From contig CAZVTR010000002.1 in assembly GCA_964630305.1 (NCBI GenBank), forward strand, positions 1 to 64,000: a stretch of DNA of 64,000 nt. Reading direction: 5' to 3'. The DNA is from JAKPPT01 sp964630305 (GTDB taxonomy: Bacteria; Spirochaetota; Spirochaetia; Treponematales; UBA12059). A program made the position numbers and the translations under genes. Shown here piece by piece: positions 42,525 through 52,681 of the stretch (positions are counted from its first letter, which is position 1; the number at the start of each line of letters is the position of its first letter). The notes below the pieces were generated by a model. It saw only the letters and a program-made list of their open reading frames with translations. It did no database searches and had not been told where the DNA came from.

Positions 42525-44088
42525 AATACAATTTTAATACCAAACCCAACGAAATATTGAGTTGTGTATGACCAAGTCCTTCTATATGGGTAAAATTAGT
42601 ATAGTATAGATACTCTATTTTTGTAAAGATTGAAAATAATTGGCTAAACGAATACGAACATGCAGTATCGACCTTTAATATCTTCTCTGGTATTCCGCTC
42701 GGAGTTCTGAGGCTTGCAGCCTGTTCACTTTCTTCATACGGAGTTTGTGCATCATTTTCTCCGCGGGTAATAGATGCAAATGAAGCAGATATTTTTAATT
42801 TATCAAAAATTTCATACCCCAGCGATGCAAAAAGTACTATAGTATCTGGACCAGTTGGATACCCAAGCGGAATGGCAACTGATTGAATCGCACCTGGATA
42901 GTTTGATGTAAGAGCTCTATACCAGAACCATGAATTAAGTTCGTTTTCGCGGATATAGAGCCAGGGATTTGTGTAAACATATTCAATTGTAGCTGTCAGC
43001 CATCCATCGCTTAAAGGAACAGCTGCTTTCATACCTGCAAGAAACCCTATAGCATCTGGTATCGTGGTCGCCTGATAATAGGATTTTTCAAAATCTGTTT
43101 GAAACTGGTTCATAGCAAATGAGCCATAGAGCTCAATATATTTCCATGGATTGATTCTAATTTCTGCACCAAGAAAGCTAGATGCCGGCATAAAACCCTG
43201 TGAAGTACCTGCAATATGATTCCATAAAAACAAGTTATGAAAAATTATCAGAGGATTAAAAGCAGCTAACGGCACATTCATACCGCCTATCATCACAGCT
43301 TCAGTTAAACCTATTGATATGCGTTTGCCAATCATTACATCGATATGGTGGTACAATGCATTTTTTTGCCAGGTTGTTATTGCAGAAGCTAATGTATTAT
43401 TAGTAACTAAAGGATATATAGAAATTAATTGCATGGTATAGGAAAACCCTGGAAGTTTACATTGGATACGAACCGTATCATAGAAATCAGCAGAATCTGA
43501 TAGAATTAATGAGCCAGTACTCCCGTTCCCCATTCTTGCTGAATACCTGCCGGCAAGCACAGAAAAAGCTCCTTTTTGTAAGCCAATCCATGCCTCAAAT
43601 GGTGCAGTAAAGTCAATATATTCAATTTTATCTGGTATATTGTTCCAATTATTTGGCGCACCAGAATACTCAAGTGTGTTATGATCCTCACGAATATCGT
43701 ACTGAACAAAAGCTGTTAGCCAGTCAGCGTATTGCATTGTTATTGGTACTTGTAGTATCGGCTTACGCGATTTCCAGGTACCATTATTGGTGCTATATGC
43801 ATCAAAAGAAACAGCAGCGTAAACAGCCGGTGCAGATTCAATTCCCATGGTAACCAAAATACTAGCATTGGTATTTTGTTCGAGAGTGACATTTGCGACA
43901 CGGGCTAAAATTGCTAAATCTGTAGAATCAAACGGGTAAACGGTAAAAGGATTGAGGGATCCTTCTGCAAGTGCTCTATACTCTAATATTTTAATTTCTG
44001 AAGCATTATATTGATACCATCCGCCTTGTGCAAATATATAAGAAAAGCAAAAGAATGCATAAATTACTAATACATTTTTAAGTTTCAT
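42505..44088 (-). CDS. Predicted outer-membrane beta-barrel, capsule-assembly (Wzi)-like
   Basis: 527 residues with a signal peptide (about 1-21) and alternating hydrophobic strands throughout. The segment LAGRYSARMGNGSTGSLILSD near residues 170-190 is reminiscent of Wzi-like outer-membrane proteins that tether surface glycans. It lies 8 nt after the paralogous gene at 44097. The assignment rests on architecture and one motif region, so it is tentative. Confidence 0.6.
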   Translation of the reverse strand: MKLKNVLVIYAFFCFSYIFAQGGWYQYNASEIKILEYRALAEGSLNPFTVYPFDSTDLAILARVANVTLEQNTNASILVTMGIESAPAVYAAVSFDAYSTNNGTWKSRKPILQVPITMQYADWLTAFVQYDIREDHNTLEYSGAPNNWNNIPDKIEYIDFTAPFEAWIGLQKGAFSVLAGRYSARMGNGSTGSLILSDSADFYDTVRIQCKLPGFSYTMQLISIYPLVTNNTLASAITTWQKNALYHHIDVMIGKRISIGLTEAVMIGGMNVPLAAFNPLIIFHNLFLWNHIAGTSQGFMPASSFLGAEIRINPWKYIELYGSFAMNQFQTDFEKSYYQATTIPDAIGFLAGMKAAVPLSDGWLTATIEYVYTNPWLYIRENELNSWFWYRALTSNYPGAIQSVAIPLGYPTGPDTIVLFASLGYEIFDKLKISASFASITRGENDAQTPYEESEQAASLRTPSGIPEKILKVDTACSYSFSQLFSIFTKIEYLYYTNFTHIEGLGHTQLNISLGLVLKLYYERKIE

Positions 44089-44096
44089 AACAACCT

Positions 44097-45656
44097 CTAA
44101 AACACGTATTTACAATACAGCGATAGATAATGAAGATTCGCATTCACTCCTTGCTGGAGGTTATAATTAGCATGATATTCAAAACAATAGCTAGCATCAA
44201 GTAAAAAATTCTTAAACAGTTCAATTGCAGTTCTTATCTCAAATTGGAACACTGTTTGAATAACATTTTGAGATAAAAATCTAAAATACTGTGGCGTTGT
44301 TCCGCTTGGATATGGTGGTTGGTACGTCGGCTGTCCACTTACCCAGCCATCATCCCAATAATCTCCTGTTCCTGCATAAACACCTTCAGATGCATTGCCA
44401 TGGCGCAGCAACCGGACTGTGGTTCCCAAATTAATAACACTCCAATCAACAGAAAGCTCAAATCGATCAGAATTAGGAAGCAGCCCAGCTCCGAGCGATG
44501 CTCCCATATGCGTATAATTATCTTCAGCTCCATCATAATGATGTGCATACATATACGGGAAAACAGCAGTGTAGTCACCTGATATTTTTTTTACAATATC
44601 AGTGTTGAGCACCCATAGAAATCCTGCCTGTGCTGCACCAATAGTTTTAGTATCAAAATTGAATTTTAAATAATCAGGAGGATATATATCATCTATAAAT
44701 AACGAACCTTGAAGTTTTAAATCTCTAACTATATTCCAAACAATATAACCGCCAGCTAGTGAATTATCAGCAAACATGGTTCCGCTCGTCATGGACTGTT
44801 GATAAAAAAAAGCTGTTATCGGTAACAGATACTGCGGTTTGAACTCACCCCCAAAAACAACAGTTTCAACAAGCCCGATTTTCAGATTATCATTTATTCG
44901 GAAACTGTAATCATGATAGACAGCATACTTATTAGCATTTCCAGTCATTGCTGTAAGCTGCAGCAATATGGTAGAAAATGTAAATGGACCATTACTAAAA
45001 TTTAACCCCCAATTTGCTGTTTGTTTTGCTTGAGGTCCAATAAAAATGCCATTATCAAAAAATGGCCCTGCAGAAGTTCTTCCCAAACCAGCACTGATCC
45101 AAAATGAGGAATTCCCATACCATGTATACGAAGTTAAAGTATATAATATGGCTGTATTATCTCCGCTAATAAAAGGAGGCAAAAAATAAACAGCGTCTTC
45201 ATGGATATCAATATATTCCCCTGCCCCATACGGATAAAATTTTGATTGCCCGTCTATTAAATATGCACCAGCATGCACCTTACTCCATAGAGCATCAAAG
45301 GGATGTAAAAGCAAGTTAAAAGCGATACCAGTTGCTCCTCTATAATCTCCTTCACTCCCAGCAAGTACTTTATTATTGGTAGATATTTCAAAACCAACAC
45401 CATAGCGATTTAACTTTTCTATATACTGTTGGGCTTTTTCTTTAGCACGTGCATCTCCCTTTGCAATCACATCTTCAAGAATCTCTAGAAGCACCTGAGG
45501 TGCATATGGCCGCACGTTATAAATAAGGCTACAATATCCTTGTGCTGCCCAGATATCGATATCAGTATAAATAGGATCAAATATATCCTGTGAAAATGCA
45601 ACAGAAAAACTCGATAGCATGAAGACAATAGCAGACATTTTTTTTATGCTATTCAT
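44097..45656 (-). CDS. Predicted outer-membrane beta-barrel, paralogue of the 42505 protein
   Basis: 519 residues: signal peptide (about 1-22), an N-terminal helical block (DIWAAQGYCSLIYNVRPY) and then many amphipathic strands with aromatic ends and a terminal Phe (YCKYVF), typical of barrels. The SAGLGRTSAGPFF segment aligns with the GR-motif of the next protein. Same operon; probably a surface glycan or lipid receptor. Confidence 0.6.
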   Translation of the reverse strand: MNSIKKMSAIVFMLSSFSVAFSQDIFDPIYTDIDIWAAQGYCSLIYNVRPYAPQVLLEILEDVIAKGDARAKEKAQQYIEKLNRYGVGFEISTNNKVLAGSEGDYRGATGIAFNLLLHPFDALWSKVHAGAYLIDGQSKFYPYGAGEYIDIHEDAVYFLPPFISGDNTAILYTLTSYTWYGNSSFWISAGLGRTSAGPFFDNGIFIGPQAKQTANWGLNFSNGPFTFSTILLQLTAMTGNANKYAVYHDYSFRINDNLKIGLVETVVFGGEFKPQYLLPITAFFYQQSMTSGTMFADNSLAGGYIVWNIVRDLKLQGSLFIDDIYPPDYLKFNFDTKTIGAAQAGFLWVLNTDIVKKISGDYTAVFPYMYAHHYDGAEDNYTHMGASLGAGLLPNSDRFELSVDWSVINLGTTVRLLRHGNASEGVYAGTGDYWDDGWVSGQPTYQPPYPSGTTPQYFRFLSQNVIQTVFQFEIRTAIELFKNFLLDASYCFEYHANYNLQQGVNANLHYLSLYCKYVF

Positions 45657-45712
45657 ACAACTCCTTTTTCTAAACTAATTTAACAAACTTAAATGTCTTA
45701 CATGTAAGTATT

Positions 45713-46873
45713 TTAAAAACTGCCAGAAAGAGTAACCAACACAGCTGCCATCAATCGCTGTCCTGAAGGATTACCGTTGTTTACAACATACGACGATGTA
45801 TCATCCCCATATACCAGAGAGATGCCTGATTCAATTTTAACATGAGACCATGCATCCCATTTAATGCCAGCTGTAATTGTTCCTGAACCATCTGACCAAC
45901 AATGAAGCCATTTGAAAACAGGATCTACAGGTATACCATAAATATTATTATATCCTGCCACAAGTCCGGTATCATGCTGAGGATGTAAAAAATCGGTACA
46001 AACATATTCACCATAAACATGGAAGTCACCCCATTGCTTATAAAAACCAGTAAGCAGTGAGACAGTCGGACTTGTTTCATTGAACGCTTTCACTACGCAA
46101 TCTGCTTGGATATCAAACCCCAGTATTGTCCGTTTCAGAGAAAATAGCAATTGCATACTTTCCGAAGGTTTCCATCTTCCTGCTAAACCCAAATAGGTAT
46201 CCCAGATAACCATATCAAGTTTTCCACCATAAATAGTTGTAGTATAAATTGGAGGCATGGGAGGAGTAAATTGGCTATCAGAAAACTCCATAAAGATTTG
46301 TCCGCCGCTGAGCACAGTAGGAAATGATGCCATTACGGTATAGTTACTGCCGCTGTCACTCACTATATTACCTGGGCTAAAAAGCCTGCCCTGGCCCCAA
46401 ATGAATTCAAATTTACCAAGTTTCCAGAATATTGTATCTAGCCAGATATATTCACAATATATGGTGCTTAAACTAAAGTTTGTCCACTGAACAGACTTTG
46501 AGGATAAAGGATCCATAGCTGCAGTGAACGATGCATAGTAGCTAAAGTAAGAATCGGGATGTGCCTCAACCGATAATACACTTGATGCAGTGAGTCCGCC
46601 GTTTAAATCCACTGCAGGAATAAACCGCACATCCCAAGGAAGATAGGTGTAGCCAGCAGTAACACCAGCTGATGTGGTTATGGAGCCAGTTATTACTATA
46701 CCTCGGTTCTCCTGACGTAGTGTATTTTGTATACTTTGATTTGCCTGATTATCCTGATTTTCAGTTATAACAACATCACTGCTCTCATTAAACACATCAT
46801 CAATAGTTCCATCTTGAGCTGCTATACAAATTGCCATTATGAGGCTTGCTAATAACAAAATTTTTCTTATCAT
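45713..46873 (-). CDS. Predicted outer-membrane beta-barrel protein
   Basis: 386 residues with a signal peptide (about 1-19), an acidic Asn/Gln-rich linker (about 20-50) and a beta-barrel ending in Phe (LVTLSGSF). The segment KFEFIWGQGRLFSPGN resembles porin-like strands of a membrane-lipid export gene neighbourhood. It lies 2 nt after the LolA-like gene, so they are co-translated. Confidence 0.65.
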   Translation of the reverse strand: MIRKILLLASLIMAICIAAQDGTIDDVFNESSDVVITENQDNQANQSIQNTLRQENRGIVITGSITTSAGVTAGYTYLPWDVRFIPAVDLNGGLTASSVLSVEAHPDSYFSYYASFTAAMDPLSSKSVQWTNFSLSTIYCEYIWLDTIFWKLGKFEFIWGQGRLFSPGNIVSDSGSNYTVMASFPTVLSGGQIFMEFSDSQFTPPMPPIYTTTIYGGKLDMVIWDTYLGLAGRWKPSESMQLLFSLKRTILGFDIQADCVVKAFNETSPTVSLLTGFYKQWGDFHVYGEYVCTDFLHPQHDTGLVAGYNNIYGIPVDPVFKWLHCWSDGSGTITAGIKWDAWSHVKIESGISLVYGDDTSSYVVNNGNPSGQRLMAAVLVTLSGSF

Positions 46874-46875
46874 AG

Positions 46876-47658
46876 CTATTTATTTATTTTTTCCAGATAT
46901 TCCTTTGAATATACATAATCCGGAAGTTTTTCAAGCGATGGTTGTGTTATAGTTATAGTAGTTTTTTCATACTCCATTTTCCCTTGTATATTTTTTGATT
47001 TTAAATGATCTAAAATTATTATACTTGCAGGAACCCAGCGATTTCCTAATTTTTGGTAGGATGGGATGGCAGTAGTTCTCAGCAGTTGCCCCGACAAACT
47101 ATAATCTTCTACTTTTCGAATGAGAAATGTTTCATCAATCCACAGCTTTACCTTTGGAAAGGTAACATTACTTTTAATCGCTTGAAGTTCAACCAAGGTA
47201 CAATTATATTTACCTAACACTACTTTTTCTGCTTTTACTGGCTTATAATTAACCGAATAGTTTGATCGGTCAAAATCAGAATTTCGTATGCTTGTGTTTT
47301 GAAATCGCTCAGTAGCATTAGAAAAAAGAAATGTTTTTCCAACAGGATCATAAAGCCATAAATTGTCACCTGTCTTTAAATACCCTTTACCCTTATCTGA
47401 AACTGGTTCTATAATTAATACTAAAAATTGATTAGTTCTATCCCTTCGCGATACAGTTGCACTTGTTACACTAATGCCGCCGCCCGGTGTTTGAGTTTCA
47501 ATTCGATATAAAGCTGTAAAATCCGTATCCAAATAGGTAAGCATTTCATCAGCTTTTGCTACAATTAATTGAGCTTCTTTAAGATCTTGTGCGCTCACTA
47601 TTGACAACACAATACTAAAAAGCAATACCACAGAAATACGATCTTTATACAATTTCAC
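46876..47658 (-). CDS. LolA-like outer-membrane lipoprotein-sorting protein
   Basis: 260 residues from a GTG at 47658, chosen because GGAGG lies 7 nt upstream; the frame runs on to 47727. Signal peptide (about 5-23), then a beta-rich domain with DKGKGYLKTGDNLWLYDP and RNSDFDRSNY, characteristic of the LolA-like family. These periplasmic proteins carry lipid moieties between membranes. It overlaps the permease stop by 14 nt. Confidence 0.85.
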   Translation of the reverse strand: MKLYKDRISVVLLFSIVLSIVSAQDLKEAQLIVAKADEMLTYLDTDFTALYRIETQTPGGGISVTSATVSRRDRTNQFLVLIIEPVSDKGKGYLKTGDNLWLYDPVGKTFLFSNATERFQNTSIRNSDFDRSNYSVNYKPVKAEKVVLGKYNCTLVELQAIKSNVTFPKVKLWIDETFLIRKVEDYSLSGQLLRTTAIPSYQKLGNRWVPASIIILDHLKSKNIQGKMEYEKTTITITQPSLEKLPDYVYSKEYLEKINK

Positions 47659-48925
47659 GTAAAGCCTCCGCGGGGGATAATAAACTTGCTCTCCTTGCTG
47701 GCCCCTGCACAGCAAGGAGCACAGCAACAGTTAACAATATAAAACCAATCAATACATATGAAGGTTTCAAAAATAACATTAGATGCCCGTTATTAGTAAA
47801 CAACCCTGCACCAGGAATACTATTAAGCGACAATTCTGATATAATTATTAATAACGCTCCGCCGACTATAAATCCACAAACAGCAGATGCAGCGGCCAAA
47901 AAAAATGCCTCTAGTAAAAAAATGGCTAATACCTGGCTTCGCTGTAAGCCAAGTGCCCGCATGGTACCAATTTCCACTGTTCTTTCAAAAAGAATAACCC
48001 TATAGGTATTCATAATTCCAGTCATAATAACAATAAGAAATACAGCAAATAATAAATATAAAATAACTGTTAAAGCATCTAAGAGATCTTTTATGGTATC
48101 TAAATTAGCATCGAGCGAAATTACCGTAAGCACATAAGGTCTTTCATCTTTTGCCAGTGCATCTGCAAGATCTTTTCTTCCAACCAACGGCAATACCGGA
48201 TAATGTGCAGAAAGCAATTTGTGCAAAGAACTAATAAACAAATTTTCCGAAACACCTTTTGTAAAATATAAAGCAATATCAGTTGCTGATTCAGAAGGCA
48301 AATTAAGCAGTTCATTGAGCATTATTGAGTTAACATATGCAGCATAACCAAACAAACTTGTTTCATTAAATATTCCCTGCACAATAAGCTCGGAAGTATT
48401 TGCATGTCCTTCATTTGTTGTGAGATAAACAAGCACCACATCACCGACATGTGCGCCAAGAATTTTTGCTGCACTTTTGCTAATAAGAATTCCTCGTTTT
48501 TCCGCTATCATGGATTCTGCAGAACCTTCAAGAAAAGATAAAGTAGAAAACTCATTAAGCTCTTCTTTAAAATCAACGCCAACAAGCCTGCGCTGGCGCA
48601 CCGACTCACCGCCATAGTAAATAGCAGCATTGCTAGAATAATAAATACTTCGTTTGCTAATAGTAGAAAACGGGATATTAGTTTTTTTTAATAAAGCAAT
48701 AAGCTCATCGGGGTTTTCTATATAAGGACTATCACTTCGATAGCCTCGTACTGTAATTTGACCAGCAAAATACCGTGAAGCCTTCTGTTTTATAGAAGCA
48801 AGCGCTCCGCTTGATATACCTAAAATTAATACTACCAGTGAAAAACCAAAAAAAATAGCTAAAAATAACAGTTTATATCTATTCCTGTTACGCCACAGGG
48901 TCCTCAACGCAAGTCGTGGAATCAT
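47645..48925 (-). CDS. FtsX/LolE-type ABC transporter permease
   Basis: 426 residues: one N-terminal helix, a large periplasmic domain, then three C-terminal helices, the MacB/LolC-E topology. The conserved C-terminal cytoplasmic segment EIGTMRALGLQRSQVLAIFLLEAF marks the ATPase-coupling helix. Start ATG 48925 overlaps the previous permease stop (ATGA). It forms a pair with the 48922 protein. No ATP-binding subunit is in the window. Confidence 0.9.
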   Translation of the reverse strand: MIPRLALRTLWRNRNRYKLLFLAIFFGFSLVVLILGISSGALASIKQKASRYFAGQITVRGYRSDSPYIENPDELIALLKKTNIPFSTISKRSIYYSSNAAIYYGGESVRQRRLVGVDFKEELNEFSTLSFLEGSAESMIAEKRGILISKSAAKILGAHVGDVVLVYLTTNEGHANTSELIVQGIFNETSLFGYAAYVNSIMLNELLNLPSESATDIALYFTKGVSENLFISSLHKLLSAHYPVLPLVGRKDLADALAKDERPYVLTVISLDANLDTIKDLLDALTVILYLLFAVFLIVIMTGIMNTYRVILFERTVEIGTMRALGLQRSQVLAIFLLEAFFLAAASAVCGFIVGGALLIIISELSLNSIPGAGLFTNNGHLMLFLKPSYVLIGFILLTVAVLLAVQGPARRASLLSPAEALREIV

Positions 48926-50475
48926 GTATTCCCCTTATTTATTGCAACAACAGGCGGTATCCTTAATGCCAGCCGCAATGGATACACCCATGCTACTGCC
49001 CCAGCAAGAAATCCTGCAATCAAATGTATAACAACATTTCCAAACGAGACATATGGTATGAGCACTTCACTCCCAAACATTGATATTAACAAAGGATTTT
49101 TAAGCACGATTCCTGCTTTACCAAGCAAAAGGCACAGCATGAGACCTAACAGTATGCCTATACAAGTTCCCGTAAAAGTTAATAATATGGATTCACCTGC
49201 TAGCATTTTTGCTACAAAACTTTTACTTGAACCCAAGCTGCGCATTGTGCCTATTTCAGAAGTCCGCTCCAGCACTGCTAAGACAAGTGAATTCATAATA
49301 ACAAGCATAGCACCAAAAATTAAAAAAATCATCCCAAAATATAAAGCTAATTGCAGCGCAAACAAAACCTGAATACTTGAACCGGAAGCTGTACGCCAGT
49401 ATTGGATTTTAAGCGGCAGCTTATTTATTGAAAATTGCTTCATAAGATCACGAGCTGTCTGCTGATAATCTCCCTGTTTCGTTTTAACAAGCACAAAACT
49501 CCATGCCCCTGTATCAACAGCAGTCTGCTCCCGTTCCTCATCAGTTTTCGCAAGCAGGTTTTCTATATCTGAAAGTGTAATTGCACTATTCTGCGCAACA
49601 GAACTATCTGCAGATTCAAAAAATAAATCATCAATAGAATTACTGCTGTCACTACTACTTATAGCTGCAGACTGTTCTTGTTTTGTTGAAGTCACTGTTC
49701 CATTTGCGGACTCTATATCAGCGCCAGAAGAATTAGCTGACTTTGCTATATTTTTTTGTACCGCATTTGACTGCGTAACACCCACAGTGTAGTTAACAAG
49801 ACCGCGTGGAATTGAGGGATCCGTGAGTACAATACGGTTGATTACATCATGTTTACCGCTATATGAAACTGTACCAGCATAGTACCCTTTACGAAGCTTA
49901 AAGGAATTACCCGAATACATAGAAAACACTATAGGTTCATCGAGCACGAGAGGTCGCTTAAGTGCAGTTTCAATCTCCTGCTTAAGCATTTCATTGAGCA
50001 CAACACCGCCGCGTAAAAGTCTCGATTTGGCATCACTATCGATAGAAACTCCTGAACAAACAATAAAATATGACTCCGGATCAACACCAAATACTGGTAC
50101 AGTATTGGAATAGCCTCCAATTTTCATCGATGCAGCGGTTGACACTATGGGTGTGTATGCAGCTACTTTAGAATTTTGAACAAGCAAAGCTTCAAGTTCA
50201 GGGTAATAGGCAAGCGGAGGGATTGTATCATATTCACTCACAATAGGAATTTCATTGCCAAAAATGCTGTACTGCTCATCGGCGTCTATGCCTATCAGAA
50301 GTTCCCCAGTCAAGCTATTGATAAGCAACTGCTCAAGTCCTCTATTGGTAGTGAGCAATATTGAGTTTGCTACAAAAAGACTCATTATTCCTATTGCAAT
50401 CAAACCAGCAATAAGAATATTCTTTTTTGTATGCCTGAGAAGATTTCGCACAGCTAGTTTTAATAAAATACGCAA
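48922..50475 (-). CDS. FtsX/LolC-type ABC transporter permease
   Basis: 517 residues with the same 1+3 helix topology as the next gene and the coupling segment EIGTMRSLGSSKSFVAKMLAGESI. A Ser/Ala/Asp-rich low-complexity insert lies in the periplasmic domain near residues 245-300. It is first in the minus-strand envelope cluster, with the divergent K+ channel upstream. It probably forms a heterodimeric permease; the ATPase must be encoded elsewhere. Confidence 0.88.
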   Translation of the reverse strand: MRILLKLAVRNLLRHTKKNILIAGLIAIGIMSLFVANSILLTTNRGLEQLLINSLTGELLIGIDADEQYSIFGNEIPIVSEYDTIPPLAYYPELEALLVQNSKVAAYTPIVSTAASMKIGGYSNTVPVFGVDPESYFIVCSGVSIDSDAKSRLLRGGVVLNEMLKQEIETALKRPLVLDEPIVFSMYSGNSFKLRKGYYAGTVSYSGKHDVINRIVLTDPSIPRGLVNYTVGVTQSNAVQKNIAKSANSSGADIESANGTVTSTKQEQSAAISSSDSSNSIDDLFFESADSSVAQNSAITLSDIENLLAKTDEEREQTAVDTGAWSFVLVKTKQGDYQQTARDLMKQFSINKLPLKIQYWRTASGSSIQVLFALQLALYFGMIFLIFGAMLVIMNSLVLAVLERTSEIGTMRSLGSSKSFVAKMLAGESILLTFTGTCIGILLGLMLCLLLGKAGIVLKNPLLISMFGSEVLIPYVSFGNVVIHLIAGFLAGAVAWVYPLRLALRIPPVVAINKGNT

Positions 50476-50645
50476 TATACTAACCCACCAGTTTATTTCT
50501 TAACTTTATCGTGATTCAATACTATAATAATCCAAAATCAGCATCACAACAAGCATTTTTGTTCAAATTTTGAACACTTAACATACCAAAGTACACATTT
50601 AATTTTCTTTATTTTTTGCTTGCTTTAGTTTAGTATAAAATTATT

Positions 50646-51686
50646 ATGAATTTACAGCTTAGATTGTTTCTTTCACTGACCCTAATCTTTTCCCTTCTCA
50701 TACTTGGAGTCTCAGGATACAGCATCCTTGAGCATTGGAGCCTGCTAGACAGCCTCTATATGACAATTATTACACTGACAACCGTTGGTTTTACAGAAGT
50801 ACGTCCTCTCTCGGAGCCAGGCCGAATATTTACCATAATATTTATCATACTGGGTATTGGCTCTGCAGGTTTCTCACTCACGACCCTTTTCGGATATATT
50901 TTTGAAGGACCCATGATGCAATCGTTAAAGGAACGAAAAATGGAACTATTGAGAAGAAAATTAAATGATCACCACATACTGTGCGGCTATACTGCCATAA
51001 GCCGTGAAGTAATCATAGAATTGAACCGGCAAAAAATAAATCACATATTGATTGATAAAAACCCCGGTATCTCATTTCCGCCTGATTCAAAATACACTGC
51101 AATTATTGCAGGTGATGTCCATGATGAAGAAATTCTCAAACATGCGCGAATCGAGCATGCTCAAAGTCTCATCGCTTCACTCAATGATGATGCTTCTAAC
51201 TTATTTCTCGTAGTAACTGCTCGGCAGCTGAATCCCAGCTTAAAAATTATCTCAGAGGCAAGCGACGAAGCTACCGCAAAAAAATTGACGCGCGCTGGAG
51301 CTGATATCATTGTTACTCCCTATCAAATTGCAGGCAGAAAAATTGCTGCTAGCCTCCTCAGACCCCGTCTAATCAATTTTCTTGATATTATTTCTGGTGA
51401 TGATGCAGCGAGCTCATTAAAAATTAAAGAGTACCATATCACTAAACACTCCTCGCTCGTAGGGAAAAGCCTCAGAGAAACCGATATTGGACACACAACA
51501 GGTGCAGTCATCCTCGCCATAGTTGACAGAAACGGGATTTCACGAATTGCACAAACAGAGCGCATCAGTCTTGCAAGCTTACAGCTTCAGGAAGATGATT
51601 ATCTTATCGCAATGGGAAGCTCAGAACAGCTCCTGAAACTTGAAGAATTTATTCATACAAATGAAAAACTATTTAAGTTACGATGA
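50646..51686 (+). CDS. Potassium channel with RCK (TrkA-N/TrkA-C) domains
   Basis: 346 residues: two membrane helices with the pore loop between them, then RCK-N (HILCGYTAISREVIIEL) and RCK-C domains that gate by nucleotide or cations. The selectivity filter reads TVGFT (46-50) where TVGYG/TVGFG is usual, so the last glycine is Thr. TATAAA (50634-50639) lies 6 nt before the ATG and no ribosome site is seen, suggesting a leaderless transcript. Confidence 0.88.
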   Translation: MNLQLRLFLSLTLIFSLLILGVSGYSILEHWSLLDSLYMTIITLTTVGFTEVRPLSEPGRIFTIIFIILGIGSAGFSLTTLFGYIFEGPMMQSLKERKMELLRRKLNDHHILCGYTAISREVIIELNRQKINHILIDKNPGISFPPDSKYTAIIAGDVHDEEILKHARIEHAQSLIASLNDDASNLFLVVTARQLNPSLKIISEASDEATAKKLTRAGADIIVTPYQIAGRKIAASLLRPRLINFLDIISGDDAASSLKIKEYHITKHSSLVGKSLRETDIGHTTGAVILAIVDRNGISRIAQTERISLASLQLQEDDYLIAMGSSEQLLKLEEFIHTNEKLFKLR

Positions 51687-51687
51687 G

Positions 51688-52560
51688 TTATTCCCACCAG
51701 ACTCTCCCTACATGGTCTGGTTTAAATCTCGCTGAACCATGCCGGATTACAGCACCGGTTCTGAGTCTGAGCCCCATCAGGGAGAGTGATTGCTCCAGGA
51801 TTTGGAGCGTCTGTCCCGAAGCGCTGTCTTCATCAAATACAAGTACATCAGCATGTTTATAATTCTCTAAATATGAGCGGTCATAGTCAGTGAGGACTGG
51901 TCCCTTATCTTTGCGTTTAAACATGCTAAAACGCAAAAACCACAGTGGTGTTTCCAAATACAGAGCCAGAGCAAGCCCTGCCATGAGTGCACCATGTGCG
52001 GCACCCACAATGAGCGCTGGCCGGCCTTTACCTGCTACCGAATCTGCTAGCTTTTTAATTGTTTCAGGATTAGAGCCTTTCCATGTGTATCCATCAGGCT
52101 GAGATGTATATACAAAATTAGTGATGATTTCCGGTACCTGGTTCTTAAATTGCACTAATTTGTTCAATACAGTATCTGATAATGCATAAAACGCTAAGGC
52201 TAGCTCGATTGAATGAGCAAACAGCTGCTCCCCTGCTTGAATCGCCTGGTCTGAATACCGAGGGGAACAGGGCATATCTGGAACTTCAAAGTATTGTGTT
52301 GGGTGAAGCGGCAATTGGTAATACAGGCAGATTTTGTAATTGAGTGCAACATTGATAATACCTGGCACCAAAATATATAACGATCGCGCCCATGCAGACA
52401 GTTCTTCGCTCGCGTGCACAGTTCCATTTCGCTGTACTTCTTGTTTAATTGCACAGTACAGCGTTTCACAGGTACTTAAGAGTTCGCTATACGGAAGCTC
52501 TACTTCCATCTCAGCAGGAGACGAATCCCATGTTTCGTGCAAAAGTTCCATGAGCAGCAT
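51688..52560 (-). CDS. Phosphoribosyltransferase-like protein
   Basis: 290 residues. The C-terminal part has a PRTase-like core: IVGAAHGALMAGLALALYL for the first strand-turn region and VLVFDEDSASGQTLQ as the PRPP-loop equivalent (usually VDDxxxTGxT). The N-terminal ~130 residues are not recognised. It could act in nucleotide salvage or be a PRTase-fold regulator. Start 52560 or the in-frame ATG 52551; neither has a ribosome site. It is convergent with the K+ channel, 1 nt apart. Confidence 0.65.
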   Translation of the reverse strand: MLLMELLHETWDSSPAEMEVELPYSELLSTCETLYCAIKQEVQRNGTVHASEELSAWARSLYILVPGIINVALNYKICLYYQLPLHPTQYFEVPDMPCSPRYSDQAIQAGEQLFAHSIELALAFYALSDTVLNKLVQFKNQVPEIITNFVYTSQPDGYTWKGSNPETIKKLADSVAGKGRPALIVGAAHGALMAGLALALYLETPLWFLRFSMFKRKDKGPVLTDYDRSYLENYKHADVLVFDEDSASGQTLQILEQSLSLMGLRLRTGAVIRHGSARFKPDHVGRVWWE

Positions 52561-52681
52561 AGTTTCTTATGTAACTATAAAAAAACTCCCATTGCTACAC
52601 AAGAGCGCGCACCGACAAATCAGCTCCAGTATAAATTTGCAGATAATAGCAATTTTCATGATTTTGCTGTATTATTAGTTC

